Source: Halalkalirubrum salinum (lineage in GTDB: Archaea; Halobacteriota; Halobacteria; Halobacteriales; Haloferacaceae). Taken from it: DNA of 64,000 bases. The stretch spans positions 1 through 64,000 of the forward strand of contig NZ_SRSG01000013.1 in the NCBI RefSeq assembly GCF_005543295.1, written 5' to 3'. Of this stretch, positions 15,584 to 24,223 are shown in pieces. Each line of letters opens with the position of its first letter. Positions within the stretch are counted from its first letter, which is position 1. The position numbers were made by a program, and so were the translations under genes. Under the pieces are notes generated by a model, which saw only the letters and a program-made list of their open reading frames with translations, did not search any database and was not told the DNA's origin.

Positions 15584-16903
15584 TCACTTTCGTAATAAGA
15601 TCGCAACCGGCATGAGCAGGAGGGCTCCAGAAATAAATGGCGACCAGTAGGTGAGCACGTAGGCAGCGGCGGCAAGCGGTGGCCCGATCGTCCGCCCGAG
15701 GCTCCCTGCTCCCTGTGTGACACCGAAGGCTGCCCCCTGTGTTTCTCCGCTGGCACCCTCCGAGACGAGGGCCGTGAGCCCCACGGTTATCGCGCCGTTG
15801 CCGAACGACGCAAGCGCTCCGAAGACGAGCAACACAACGAATCCGCCAGTCACCCATCCAGGCCCACTGGTGAATAGAGATGTTGTTCCGGCAAGCGGAG
15901 ACGCCGCAAGCAACACAAGCGCAAGAAACAGCGACAAAACGCCGGCTTTGACGACGCGTCGAACCCCAAATACACGCGAAAGTCGGCCGATGAGGACTCC
16001 TTGATTGATTATCCCGAGTGCGCCGATATAGGCGAGAAACATCGCTGCCTCAGTCGCGCCGTAGCCAAAGAAATCAGCCATGAACGGAACGAACATCACC
16101 GTGATTCCAGTGAACGCAAGAGACGTCAGAAAGAAGGCAATTACGAGCGGACTGAGCTGCCGATCGGCGAGTGCGGTCTGAAACTGTGCGACGAACGTGA
16201 CACGTCGTGGCGGTGCCCGGATTCGATCTGGCTCTTCCAGGACGACAGCCGCCATCACAAGTGCGAGAAACGAAAATCCCGCAGCGGCAAAACTCGGCAC
16301 CGAGAAGACAGTCACTGGAATAAAACTCGGGAATACAGCACGGGTGATCGAGACGACCGTGTCACTGGCCAAGAGGCCACCGATCGCCGGTCCAAATACG
16401 AACCCCAGACCGAAGGCTGCACCGACGAGACCGAGTGCACCAGTCCGATCTTCTGGTGTCGTCACGTCCGCGATATACGCCTGGGCAGCGGCGATGTTGC
16501 CGCCCGCTGCGCCGGCCAGCAACCGGGCACCAAACAGGACGACGAGGCCAAATGTCACGCCGAGGGTGGCACCGATCTCCGCGGCGACACCAAAGACGAT
16601 CCAGGCCAACCCGGCGACGCCGACAGACAACATGAGTACGGGACGGCGACCACGCTCGTCGGAGATCCGCCCGAGTATCGGCGCGGCGGTGAACTGCGCC
16701 AGCGAGTACGATGCCGCAAGCAGCCCGATAAACACGTCGCTCACTCCGAACGATCGCACATAGAACGGCAAAATTGGGATAATGATACCGAACCCGAGCA
16801 GATCGATAAAGACGATTCCAACGACGACGGCGACACGCCGGCGTGTTTCCGATGTGGAGGGCGTCGTTGCCTGCTTGCTCGTCGCTGCTTGACTAGAAGC
16901 CAC
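15584..16903 (-). CDS. MFS transporter, probable drug exporter
   Basis: At 439 aa with about twelve hydrophobic segments this is a major facilitator. The loop-2 motif A appears as GRISDERGRRPVL and the first helix contains VFIDLLGFGIIIPILP, which together resemble the TetA-like drug:H+ antiporters. A middle helix carries the proline/glycine-rich GLVGAAFGLGFVFGPAIGG segment (motif C), typical of exporters. The substrate is unknown. The N-terminal 20 residues are a Ser/Thr-rich cytoplasmic tail. Confidence 0.87.
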   Translation of the reverse strand: MASSQAATSKQATTPSTSETRRRVAVVVGIVFIDLLGFGIIIPILPFYVRSFGVSDVFIGLLAASYSLAQFTAAPILGRISDERGRRPVLMLSVGVAGLAWIVFGVAAEIGATLGVTFGLVVLFGARLLAGAAGGNIAAAQAYIADVTTPEDRTGALGLVGAAFGLGFVFGPAIGGLLASDTVVSITRAVFPSFIPVTVFSVPSFAAAGFSFLALVMAAVVLEEPDRIRAPPRRVTFVAQFQTALADRQLSPLVIAFFLTSLAFTGITVMFVPFMADFFGYGATEAAMFLAYIGALGIINQGVLIGRLSRVFGVRRVVKAGVLSLFLALVLLAASPLAGTTSLFTSGPGWVTGGFVVLLVFGALASFGNGAITVGLTALVSEGASGETQGAAFGVTQGAGSLGRTIGPPLAAAAYVLTYWSPFISGALLLMPVAILLRK

Positions 16904-16969
16904 TGATCATAGTAACGACTCCAACAAAATAAGAGCAGACGGTTCCCACAAGACGAGATACGAGACCGT

Positions 16970-17164
16970 CTACGCGGTTGCTTCGTCGCGCATATCCGGT
17001 GGGAGGAGGTTTGGAATCCCGTCCTCGATCGGATACGTTTCTCCACATTCTGTACACGTCAGGGTCCCGGCGATGATCTCATCATCGTCGCGTTCCTCGA
17101 CAGACAGTTCGAGATCGCTTTTGTCGATCGGACAACAGATGACGTCCATCAGTGACTCTTTCAT
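16970..17164 (-). CDS. Trm112 family protein (methyltransferase activator)
   Basis: The 64-aa zinc-ribbon protein has the Cys pairs C10-C11 (ICCPIDKSDL) and C37/C40 (CTECGETYPIEDGIPNLLP), which is the Trm112/YcaR pattern. In eukaryotes and archaea Trm112 stabilises and activates several SAM-dependent methyltransferases that modify tRNA, rRNA and release factor. It is divergent from the rnp3 operon with 98 bp between starts, and that operon contains a class I methyltransferase, an attractive partner. The partner assignment is an inference. Confidence 0.88.
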   Translation of the reverse strand: MKESLMDVICCPIDKSDLELSVEERDDDEIIAGTLTCTECGETYPIEDGIPNLLPPDMRDEATA

Positions 17165-17262
17165 TACCAGAAAATGCGCCCGGAACGATCAAAAGCCTAC
17201 GGGTTCGCTCTCGGCTCGATCGGATGAAAACGACCAAGCCCACCCCCAACAAACCGGACAGC

Positions 17263-17970
17263 ATGTACGAGGCGGCCCCAGCGTATCCGAGCGCTGACAG
17301 CACGGCAAGCAGAATGGCGAAAGCCGCCGCGCAGTACGGGTATGATGGGATCGTCATCCAGACCCGGGAGGCGGAGTACGATCCGGCAGCGATCGCCGAA
17401 CGCTACGGGGTTGACGTCGCTCGGGGAATCGAGATCCACGCAGAGACGCCGGAAAGTGCCTCCGGGTCGATTGGAAACTTCCGAAACGAGTACACCGTGC
17501 TCGCGATCCGCGGTGGGACGAACGCGCTCAATCGCTTTGCCGTCGAACAAGACCGCGTTGACGTGTTGACCCGGCCGATGGCCGGAGATGGGAATTTCAA
17601 CCACGTCCTCGCCCGTGCAGCGGTTGAACACGGCGTTCGCGTAGAGTTCGATTTCGGCCCCGTCCTTCGCCAGACTGGAGGAAAGCGTGTCCAAGCACTC
17701 TCGGCGCTCCGAAAGCTTCGCGAGCTGGTCGCACAGTACGACACGCCGTATGTCGTGAGCGTCCGCCCGCGATCGCATCGTCATCTCAGAGCGCCCCGAG
17801 AGCTTCGTGCGGTGGGCGAGACAATTGGCTTCGATCCAGATTGGATCGAGGCAGGACTCGCCGAATGGGGTCGACTCGTCGCGCGCAACCGCGAACGAGC
17901 ATCCGACTCTTTCATTGCGCCAGGGGTCAAACGAGGGAAATATGAAAAAGACGATCGACGAACACGCTGA
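17263..17970 (+). CDS. rnp3: RNase P protein component 3 (Rpp30 homologue)
   Basis: The protein is the TIM-barrel Rpp30 subunit of archaeal RNase P, which with Pop5 activates the catalytic RNA for 5'-end maturation of tRNA. The ATG at 17263 (MYEAAPAYPS, 235 aa) is preferred; the longer frame adds a basic tail overlapping the divergent trm112 gene. Recognisable parts are YGYDGIVIQTR, the GIEIHAETP strand, LTRPMAGDGNFNHVLARAAVEHGVRVEFDF, and SVRPRSHRHLRAPREL near the end. The gene overlaps the next methyltransferase gene by 29 bases. Confidence 0.9.
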   Translation: MYEAAPAYPSADSTASRMAKAAAQYGYDGIVIQTREAEYDPAAIAERYGVDVARGIEIHAETPESASGSIGNFRNEYTVLAIRGGTNALNRFAVEQDRVDVLTRPMAGDGNFNHVLARAAVEHGVRVEFDFGPVLRQTGGKRVQALSALRKLRELVAQYDTPYVVSVRPRSHRHLRAPRELRAVGETIGFDPDWIEAGLAEWGRLVARNRERASDSFIAPGVKRGKYEKDDRRTR

Positions 17971-18583
17971 GCGATTCTCCGAGAAGGCCACGGAGTACGA
18001 CGGCTCGAAAAGCGAGGAGTACCACGCCTGCCGATCGCTCGTGATCGAACACGCCGCGCCGACCAGCGAGGACATTGTCCTCGACCTCGGGACGGGGACC
18101 GGCGCGATCGCGCTGGCGCTCGCCGCCGACGCAAAGAAAGTTGTTGGTCGCGACATCAGCGACGGGATGCTGGCAGAGGCTCGCCGGAAGGCCGACGAAG
18201 CCGGAATTGAAAACATCGAATTCGGTGACGGACGGTTCCGTGATCCGAACTACGACGGACCTGTTTCGATCGCCACGTCGAACTTCGCGTTGCATCACCT
18301 CTCGGACGATGAAAAACGTGACGCGATCGAGACGATCGCGGCGCTCGAACCCGATCGGTTCGTCCTCGGTGACGTGATGTTCTTTGAGACGCCAGACCCC
18401 GAAGCGCCGTTTTACAGTCCGGAGGTCGACGATCCGGCGACGGTCGGCGCGCTGGCCGATATGTTCACCGACGCGGGGTTCGTGCTTACGGCAGTCGAGC
18501 GGGTCCACCCCCAGGTCGGCGTGCTGGTGGGCGAACGAGTACCGATTGACCGCCAGACGATCGATTACGACTCGGATCGCTGA
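17942..18583 (+). CDS. class I SAM-dependent methyltransferase in the RNase P operon
   Basis: The glycine-rich SAM motif I, LDLGTGTGAIALAL, is at about residues 47-60, followed by the acidic strand end VVGRDIS and the motif IV region ATSNFALHHL. The protein is 213 aa. The start at 17942 overlaps the end of rnp3 by 29 bases in another frame, implying translational coupling, and rnp2 follows after 6 bases. Conserved placement between RNase P subunits hints at an RNA or translation-related target, but the motif IV residues do not reveal the substrate; small-molecule methylation remains possible. Confidence 0.85.
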   Translation: MKKTIDEHAERFSEKATEYDGSKSEEYHACRSLVIEHAAPTSEDIVLDLGTGTGAIALALAADAKKVVGRDISDGMLAEARRKADEAGIENIEFGDGRFRDPNYDGPVSIATSNFALHHLSDDEKRDAIETIAALEPDRFVLGDVMFFETPDPEAPFYSPEVDDPATVGALADMFTDAGFVLTAVERVHPQVGVLVGERVPIDRQTIDYDSDR

Positions 18584-18589
18584 GCCCCG

Positions 18590-19069
18590 ATGAAACACCT
18601 CCCGAAACACATCCGGCCACGGTGGCGGTATCTCGCGGTGGAAATCGACGCCCCGATCGACGCGTCGTTTGATCGTGGAGACTTCCAGCGCGAGCTGTGG
18701 TATAGCGCGGGGAACCTCCTCGGTGATCCTGGGAGTGCGGATGCGGATCTCACCGTCTATATGTTCTCGTTGACGGACGGCCGCGGCGAGGCGATCGTCA
18801 GAACCCGCCGCGGAGAGACTGGACCCGCGCGGGCGGCGATCGCCTGCGTTCACGCCATCGATGACACGCCAGTCGGCGTTCGTGTCCGGGGGATTTCAGG
18901 CACGGTTCGAGCCTGTGAAGAAAGGTATTTAGGACGCGCGACCGGAGCAATCTACGAGAACGAGGTCGCCTTCGGTGGCGATCGTCGGCACGCGGACTGC
19001 CGCAGCGACGAGCTGGCTATTCACCTGCCGACTGCCACCGTCTGTGCGACCCAGCTCGACATCGAGTGA
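18590..19069 (+). CDS. rnp2: RNase P protein component 2 (Pop5 homologue)
   Basis: The protein starts MKHLPKHIRPRWRYLAVEID, a standard archaeal Pop5 opening, and contains the ferredoxin-like core with VYMFSLTDGRGEAIVRTRRGETGPARAAIACV and VRVRGISGTVRACEERYLG. Pop5 pairs with Rpp30 to stimulate the RNase P RNA. Length 159 aa is normal. It sits in the order rnp3 - methyltransferase - rnp2 - psmA, with psmA starting 5 bases after its stop. Confidence 0.95.
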   Translation: MKHLPKHIRPRWRYLAVEIDAPIDASFDRGDFQRELWYSAGNLLGDPGSADADLTVYMFSLTDGRGEAIVRTRRGETGPARAAIACVHAIDDTPVGVRVRGISGTVRACEERYLGRATGAIYENEVAFGGDRRHADCRSDELAIHLPTATVCATQLDIE

Positions 19070-19073
19070 TATC

Positions 19074-19844
19074 ATGCAGGGACAAGCCCAACAACAGGCC
19101 TACGATCGTGGGATCACGATCTTCTCGCCAGACGGTCGACTGTATCAAGTAGAGTACGCCCGGGAAGCGGTCAAACGAGGGACTGCCAGCATCGGCGTTC
19201 GGACCGAAGAAGGGATCATCCTCGCCGCAGACAAGCGGAGCCGATCGCCGCTCATGGAGCCCGAAAGCGTCGAGAAGATTCACAAAGCCGACGACCACAT
19301 TGGCGTTGCCTCCGCGGGCCACGTCGCCGACGCCCGCCAGCTCATCGACTTCGCGCGGCGTGAGGCCCAGGTCAACCGGCTGCGCTACGGGGAGCCGATC
19401 GGAATCGAAACGCTCACCAAAACGATCACCGATCATATCCAGCAGTACACCCAGATCGGCGGCGCCCGTCCGTTCGGGGTTGCGTTGATCGTCGGTGGGG
19501 TCGAAGACGGGGAACCACGGCTCTTCGAGACCGATCCGTCAGGAACGCCCTACGAGTGGCAGGCACTCTCGATCGGCGCCAACCGAAGCGACATCCGAGA
19601 GTACCTCGAAGAACACTACGAGGAAGGAATGTCGCTCGACGAGGGCATTGGCCTTGCGCTCTCTGCGCTCGAGGAGGTAACTGACGACGGACTTGAGCCG
19701 GGCGGCGTCGGCGTTGCAACGATCGACGTAGAGACCGCGACCTACCACGACCGTAGCGCCGACGAGCTGGCGTCGATCCTGGAAGAACACGGGCTCGTCG
19801 CCGAAGACGACGAGTCGGACGCAGACACAGACGCAGAGGAGTAG
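19074..19844 (+). CDS. psmA: proteasome subunit alpha
   Basis: The alpha subunit forms the outer rings of the 20S proteasome and gates substrate entry. The start at 19074 gives MQGQAQQQAYDRGITIFSPD followed by GRLYQVEYAREAVKRG, the family signature including the gate-forming N-terminal YDR motif. LAADKRSRSPLM and GGARPFGVALIVGG are further family segments. The length is 256 aa, with an acidic C-terminal tail typical of haloarchaeal alpha subunits. Last gene of the rnp operon. Confidence 0.97.
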   Translation: MQGQAQQQAYDRGITIFSPDGRLYQVEYAREAVKRGTASIGVRTEEGIILAADKRSRSPLMEPESVEKIHKADDHIGVASAGHVADARQLIDFARREAQVNRLRYGEPIGIETLTKTITDHIQQYTQIGGARPFGVALIVGGVEDGEPRLFETDPSGTPYEWQALSIGANRSDIREYLEEHYEEGMSLDEGIGLALSALEEVTDDGLEPGGVGVATIDVETATYHDRSADELASILEEHGLVAEDDESDADTDAEE

Positions 19845-19890
19845 CCGACACTCGATCGAAGCCTGTTCCGAAGGGCGGTGTCTTCGCTTT

Positions 19891-20994
19891 TTACAATCCG
19901 CGATCGGTTCGGTTGAGCCGCATGGCACCATCGTCAGTCACGACGACGAGGTCTTCGATTCGAATGCCAAATTCATCGGGGAGATAGATCCCCGGTTCGA
20001 CGCTGAATACCATGCCCGGTTCGAGTTTGCGTTCGTTGCCGGCGACGATATCTGGCGCTTCGTGGACATCGAGGCCGACACCGTGGCCCGTCCGGTGGAT
20101 GAACCGATCGCCGTATCCGGCTGCCTCGATAACTTCGCGGGCCGCGCGGTCGATCGATTCGGCAGTAACGCCTGGTTCGATCGCGTCGATTGCGGCCGCC
20201 TGTGCCTCCTTGACAACCTCGTGCACTGCACAGACCCGATCAGTGGGCTCACCGTCAAAGGCGATCGTTCGCGTCTGGTCTGACGGGTAGCCGTCGACTC
20301 TGGTGCCAAAATCAAGGACAACAGGCTCGCCCGGACGGATAGCTCGATCGCCTGAGGTGTGATGTGGGCGCGCACCGTTTGGGCCCGATCCGACAATCGT
20401 CTCGAAGGCAGTTCCGGTTCCACCCGCCTCGACGAGTTCAGTCTCGATTCGCCGTGCCAACTCGACCTCTGTCATTCCGATTGCGTCGGATCCGAGCGAT
20501 CGGATCGCGTTCATCGCCGTGTCTGCGGTCTGTCCCGCGTGTTCGAGTGCGTCGATCTCCGTGGCGTCTTTGCATATTCGAAGCGCAGTGAGTGCCTCAC
20601 TGGCAAGTCCATACGTCGCTTCAGGATAGTGTGTCCGAATGTCTTGGGTGAACCGTGCCCACATGGTGTCGTCGAGGAGAATCCGATCTGGGGCTAGCAC
20701 ATCGAGCGCGGCACTGAGTGCAGTTTGCGGCCCCTCCTCATCTGTCCACGTCCGGATATCGTCAACCCATGGCGCGGCCGAGTTGAAGTCCGCCGCCGAG
20801 AGTTCGGGGACGAGCGCGATCGGCGCTCGATCCGCAGGCACAAAGAACAAAAAGTGTCGTTCAGTCGGTTCCTCGTAAAATCCAGTCAAGTACTGGAGAT
20901 TACGTCCCGGAAACATGATACAAACGGTGTTTGAATCGGATTCAAGCTGTGCTTGAAGTGAACGAATCCGCCTCGCGGCGTCGGATGACTCCAT
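19891..20994 (-). CDS. M24 family aminopeptidase (Xaa-Pro peptidase type)
   Basis: All five metal ligands of the pita-bread fold are visible: two Asp in VLDFGTRVDGYPSDQTRT, His in TGHGVGLDVHE, and two Glu in FSVEPGIYLP and IRIEDLVVV. The N-terminal creatinase-like domain occupies about residues 1-125. The length of 367 aa fits archaeal PepQ-like enzymes, which release N-terminal residues before proline or split X-Pro dipeptides. A single TGTACA lies about 30 bp before the start; I attach no function to it. Confidence 0.92.
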   Translation of the reverse strand: MESSDAARRIRSLQAQLESDSNTVCIMFPGRNLQYLTGFYEEPTERHFLFFVPADRAPIALVPELSAADFNSAAPWVDDIRTWTDEEGPQTALSAALDVLAPDRILLDDTMWARFTQDIRTHYPEATYGLASEALTALRICKDATEIDALEHAGQTADTAMNAIRSLGSDAIGMTEVELARRIETELVEAGGTGTAFETIVGSGPNGARPHHTSGDRAIRPGEPVVLDFGTRVDGYPSDQTRTIAFDGEPTDRVCAVHEVVKEAQAAAIDAIEPGVTAESIDRAAREVIEAAGYGDRFIHRTGHGVGLDVHEAPDIVAGNERKLEPGMVFSVEPGIYLPDEFGIRIEDLVVVTDDGAMRLNRTDRGL

Positions 20995-21094
20995 ATGAAT
21001 AAAACAGCGTTCAATCGGCTAAATCGTTCTGTACATTGATACCACTCGTTCACGAATCCACCGTAGTCAGTCCCTTCTCCCAATCAAGGAGCAA

Positions 21095-21101
21095 TTACTT
21101 A
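21095..21101 (+). promoter_or_regulatory. TATA-like box of the 58-aa zinc protein gene
   Basis: TTACTTA lies 27-33 bases before the ATG at 21128. The spacing supports that start over the ATG at 21101. Confidence 0.35.
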
Positions 21102-21127
21102 TGTATCACAACGTGGTATTTTATCAC

Positions 21128-21304
21128 ATGGCGGTCGAAGAACACGCACGGTTCGAATGTGGGCACTGTGGGGCAACGGCACGATCGACGGCAGTGGAGT
21201 ACACTCTCCTCGGTTTCCCGATATGCCCGGTATGTGAAACAGAAACAGGCTATGAGACGATTGTTCGACGCGATCGTGAGTCCGGCTTCGAGTTCGCTGT
21301 GTAA
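21128..21304 (+). CDS. 58-aa zinc-ribbon protein
   Basis: Four Cys in two CxxC pairs, CGHC (residues 11-14) and CPVC (33-36), spaced as in a rubredoxin-like zinc ribbon, make up most of this small protein. The start MAVEEHARFECGHCG is chosen because of the upstream TATA-like box. Function is unknown; small zinc fingers of this kind are frequent in haloarchaea, and at least one has been tied to regulation of biofilm formation in Haloferax, but I cannot link this one to that. Confidence 0.7.
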   Translation: MAVEEHARFECGHCGATARSTAVEYTLLGFPICPVCETETGYETIVRRDRESGFEFAV

Positions 21305-21403
21305 CTGCAGCTGCGAACACACACATTGCAGTCCTGTGGATGACGGTCTTGGGAGCGACCAGTTGTCCCGTAGGCTCATGAGCAGTGGCGACAACTGTTG
21401 GGT

Positions 21404-21628
21404 ATGGAGTGGACCGTCCGCACGGAGACCGATCGGCTCACCGAGTGGCAACGCGAAGATGGATACGTCACGATTCGAAAGCGCGAGCGGCCCGACGGCC
21501 GCTTTGTTGTCCGCCTAGACAAACTCGAACAGGCCGAAGGAGGGAGGGCATACGACCACGCGATTGTTGATACCGACGAGGCCGCTGCAGCGATTGTGAG
21601 CGAGTGGCGACAGACGAATTCCACGTAG
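21404..21628 (+). CDS. small conserved-looking protein (74 aa)
   Basis: The protein, starting MEWTVRTETDRLTEWQREDG, reads as a short beta sheet (VTIRKRERPDGRFVVRLDKLEQ) followed by a helix at the C terminus (DTDEAAAAIVSEWRQ). The codon use matches the neighbours. I believe haloarchaea share such a protein under a DUF name, but I cannot confirm it. An in-frame ATG two codons upstream is an equal alternative. Function unknown. It converges with the antiporter gene that follows. Confidence 0.65.
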   Translation: MEWTVRTETDRLTEWQREDGYVTIRKRERPDGRFVVRLDKLEQAEGGRAYDHAIVDTDEAAAAIVSEWRQTNST

Positions 21629-21667
21629 GTATCTCGCTCCCGTGGCAGGCAGTCGCAATTTTGTCGC

Positions 21668-22888
21668 TCAACCGCTTGGTGAGGTGCCCTCAATCCGTGA
21701 GGCGACAAACGTCTCGAAGGACCCAGCGTACTGCATCAGTGTCGTACCGAGGATCGCCATGACCAGCACGTATCCGACGGCAAATGCGTTTATTGTTGCG
21801 GCCAGCTCAGCCGGGAACGTCCCTGCCTGTGCACCAGCGAGGGCGATCGTCGCGATAATAAGCGAAAACTCGCCACGAGTCGTCATTCCGAGCCCCACAC
21901 GCGTCGATCGCCGGGCGTCGAGTCCGAACGCGCGGCCGCCGAAGTAGCCGCTCACGAGCTTCGTCGGCGTGGTGACGACCACTGCAAGGGTGACTATTCC
22001 GACCACGCCAGTCAAAAGGAGCGGGTCGGTGATGAGTCCGATCCAAAAGAAAAACACTGCAGCAAACGTATCTCGGATCGGTTCGAGGAGCTGTTCCATC
22101 TGGACAAGATCGTCGTGATCGATTGACGAAAACGCCATCCCGACAAAGAACGCAGCTACTGCTTCGCTGACGCCAAGTGCAAGTGCAGCCCCAGCGATAA
22201 GGACGGTAACTCCGAGCGCTCGGAGTACAATGAACTCGTGGGTTCCTGTCGCAACGAGTCGCTGGAACCACGCCGTTCCGACATAGACGAGCAGTAATAA
22301 TCCGAGAATAAACGCCATCGCAATGCCGACGTCCACGGCTGCGGCTCCAAGACTCCCGCCGCCGAGGACGACCGCCGTCGTCACCGCGAGATAAATGGCG
22401 ATGACAAGGTCTTCGAAGACGAGTGTTCCGAGCATCGGTTCGGCTTCATTATTTGCAATCCACCCGAGATCGATGAGCGACTTGGTGATCACCGCCGACG
22501 AAGAGATGTAGACGATCCCTGCAAAGAGAAAGGTGGGAAGAAACGACCCGAACAGGAGCCACCCGAGGACCATCCCTGCACCGAAGTTTACCCCAAGATC
22601 GATCACGCCCGACAGTCCAATCTCACGTCGTCGCTCGATGAGCCGATCGAGATTGAACTCCAAGCCGAGAAAGAACAACAACAGGACGATCCCGAGCTCT
22701 GCCCCGAGTTCGATAAATTCCGATTCCGTCACGTACGGCAGTCCCGCGCGGCCGACGACAAATTCACTGAGCGCCATCCCGACGATAATGTAAAACGGGA
22801 TGACTGACTGCCCGACACGGCTTGCGATCGCACCGACTGTCGCGATCGCTGCAAAGACGACGCCAACCTCCAACAGTAGCTCTGCCAT
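21668..22888 (-). CDS. monovalent cation:H+ antiporter, CPA2 family (KhtU/KefB-like)
   Basis: The 406-aa protein has about 12 hydrophobic segments and family landmarks: IPFYIIVGMALSEFVVGRAGLP, LGIVLLLFFLGLEFNLDRL, the SSSAVITKSL helix and the F(V/F)GMAFSSIDHD region. It should exchange K+ or Na+ for protons. The ATG at 22888 (MAELLLEVG) is used. The regulatory subunit gene lies 17 bp upstream in the same direction, giving the arrangement known for Bacillus KhtTU, in which the antiporter lacks its own cytoplasmic RCK domain. The protein indeed ends soon after the last helix. Confidence 0.88.
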   Translation of the reverse strand: MAELLLEVGVVFAAIATVGAIASRVGQSVIPFYIIVGMALSEFVVGRAGLPYVTESEFIELGAELGIVLLLFFLGLEFNLDRLIERRREIGLSGVIDLGVNFGAGMVLGWLLFGSFLPTFLFAGIVYISSSAVITKSLIDLGWIANNEAEPMLGTLVFEDLVIAIYLAVTTAVVLGGGSLGAAAVDVGIAMAFILGLLLLVYVGTAWFQRLVATGTHEFIVLRALGVTVLIAGAALALGVSEAVAAFFVGMAFSSIDHDDLVQMEQLLEPIRDTFAAVFFFWIGLITDPLLLTGVVGIVTLAVVVTTPTKLVSGYFGGRAFGLDARRSTRVGLGMTTRGEFSLIIATIALAGAQAGTFPAELAATINAFAVGYVLVMAILGTTLMQYAGSFETFVASRIEGTSPSG

Positions 22889-22905
22889 GAATACGCTCCG
22901 GGCGA

Positions 22906-23391
22906 TCACTCACCAGCCAGCATCGCTTCGAAAGCGTCGCAGTTTTTTCGGGTACCAACAACGATCAGCGTGTCTTCCTCTCGAAAACCCGTGTTCGCCC
23001 TGGGACTCGTTATCGTCTCCTCTCCACGCTGAATCGCGATAACGGAGATACCGGTTTTTTGTCCCACTTCGGCGCTTCCGAGTGTCTCACCAATGAGATC
23101 GGCACCGGGCGGTACCTCGTACCACTCCAAGAGCAATCCACCGGGGAGCGTCGTCTCGGTCGAGTCGGGTTCGACCGGCTGAAAGTACGCACCTTCGATG
23201 ATCGAACCAATCTTGCGCGCAAGCGGGTCGTCGAACTCAAACACCCGCTCGGAGTCGCTGTCGGCGTCCGATCGGCGGAACAGCTCTCGCTTGCCGGTGT
23301 TGTGGATGACGACGATCATCTCGTCATCGCCGTCAAGATCTATTTCGAATTTCTTGCCGACACCCGGCAGGGCTGATTCGGAAATCGTCAT
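22906..23391 (-). CDS. RCK_C (TrkA-C) regulatory subunit of the antiporter
   Basis: The 161-aa protein begins MTISESALPGVGKKFEIDLD and has a mixed N-terminal domain followed by a TrkA-C domain (about residues 70-158) with the run PPGADLIGETLGSAEVGQKTG, a beta-rich core and ENTLIVVG-like EDTLIVVGTRKNCD. This is the architecture of KhtT, which inhibits or activates the partner antiporter KhtU in response to pH or nucleotides. Position directly upstream of the antiporter supports the pairing. Ligand specificity is unknown. Confidence 0.85.
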   Translation of the reverse strand: MTISESALPGVGKKFEIDLDGDDEMIVVIHNTGKRELFRRSDADSDSERVFEFDDPLARKIGSIIEGAYFQPVEPDSTETTLPGGLLLEWYEVPPGADLIGETLGSAEVGQKTGISVIAIQRGEETITSPRANTGFREEDTLIVVGTRKNCDAFEAMLAGE

Positions 23392-23449
23392 ACGAACAGT
23401 TCCGCGAAGATCTACATAAATGGCGGGTGTCGCTCGAGCCGCTGGCAAA

Positions 23450-24223
23450 CTAATAGTGTCCAAGGACACCCAACCGTCGCGCCCGATCGGTCGCGCGCAT
23501 GAAGACGTAATAGCCGATTAGAACGTATCCGACCGCGACGCCGACAAGGACGACGAGATCGGCGATCGGAAACTCCCACAGCCGAACACCTTCGCCCATC
23601 GCCGCCTGAAGCATCGCGCTTCCCTGGACGACTGGCAACACAGAAAGCACAGGACTGTCAGCCACCGGCGCAGCGACCAGCCCAAAGATGCCAAACTGTA
23701 GCAGGCCGATCAACTCACCGATCCGTTTGTACAGCACTGCGATTCCCGCAAGCACAAGTCCAATGCCGGCGATCGACGTGATCGCGAGCACCGCGATCGG
23801 TACGACAGTGAGCAGATCGACTCGAAGCGACACATCCACCGTCACGAGCATCAGCGCGAGAACGCTCACACCCCATAGGAAGCTGAACAGAACCGTCACA
23901 GCGGTGGTGACGATCGTCACGCGTCCGAACCCAAGCGGCGACATGTACAGCTGTTCAAGTGTGCCCCACTGTGACTCGCGGGTGATCTTGTTCGTCGTCC
24001 CCTGATACGCTGAGATTGACAAGACAACGAGAAAGTACCCAACCACGAGCGCCCCCAACGAGTCGGTGAACGCCTCGCCAGCGACAGCTTCACCCCCAAA
24101 CGCCGCGAGTGCGAAGAACAAATACGTCGCGACGATCCCAGCGGCTGTGTTGAGCGGATACCGTTTCAGCAGGATCCACTCCTTGCGAACGATCGCCCGC
24201 GACAGAAGCCAAATCCCACTCAT
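23450..24223 (-). CDS. ABC-2 type transporter permease
   Basis: The 257-aa protein has six hydrophobic segments and a topology like ABC-2 exporters: a short basic start WLLSRAIVRKEWILLKRYPLN, helices interrupted by the SQWGTLEQLYMSPLGFGRV cytoplasmic segment typical of these permeases. Its start overlaps the stop of the ATPase gene by 4 bases, a coupled ATGA-type junction. The exported substrate is unknown; such systems move drugs, lipids or polysaccharides. Confidence 0.85.
   Translation of the reverse strand: MSGIWLLSRAIVRKEWILLKRYPLNTAAGIVATYLFFALAAFGGEAVAGEAFTDSLGALVVGYFLVVLSISAYQGTTNKITRESQWGTLEQLYMSPLGFGRVTIVTTAVTVLFSFLWGVSVLALMLVTVDVSLRVDLLTVVPIAVLAITSIAGIGLVLAGIAVLYKRIGELIGLLQFGIFGLVAAPVADSPVLSVLPVVQGSAMLQAAMGEGVRLWEFPIADLVVLVGVAVGYVLIGYYVFMRATDRARRLGVLGHY

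Noticed and set aside
20995-21035. Single TGTACA before the M24 peptidase gene as a TRP box
   Set aside because: There is no second box at helical spacing and no pathway link; single hexamers occur by chance.
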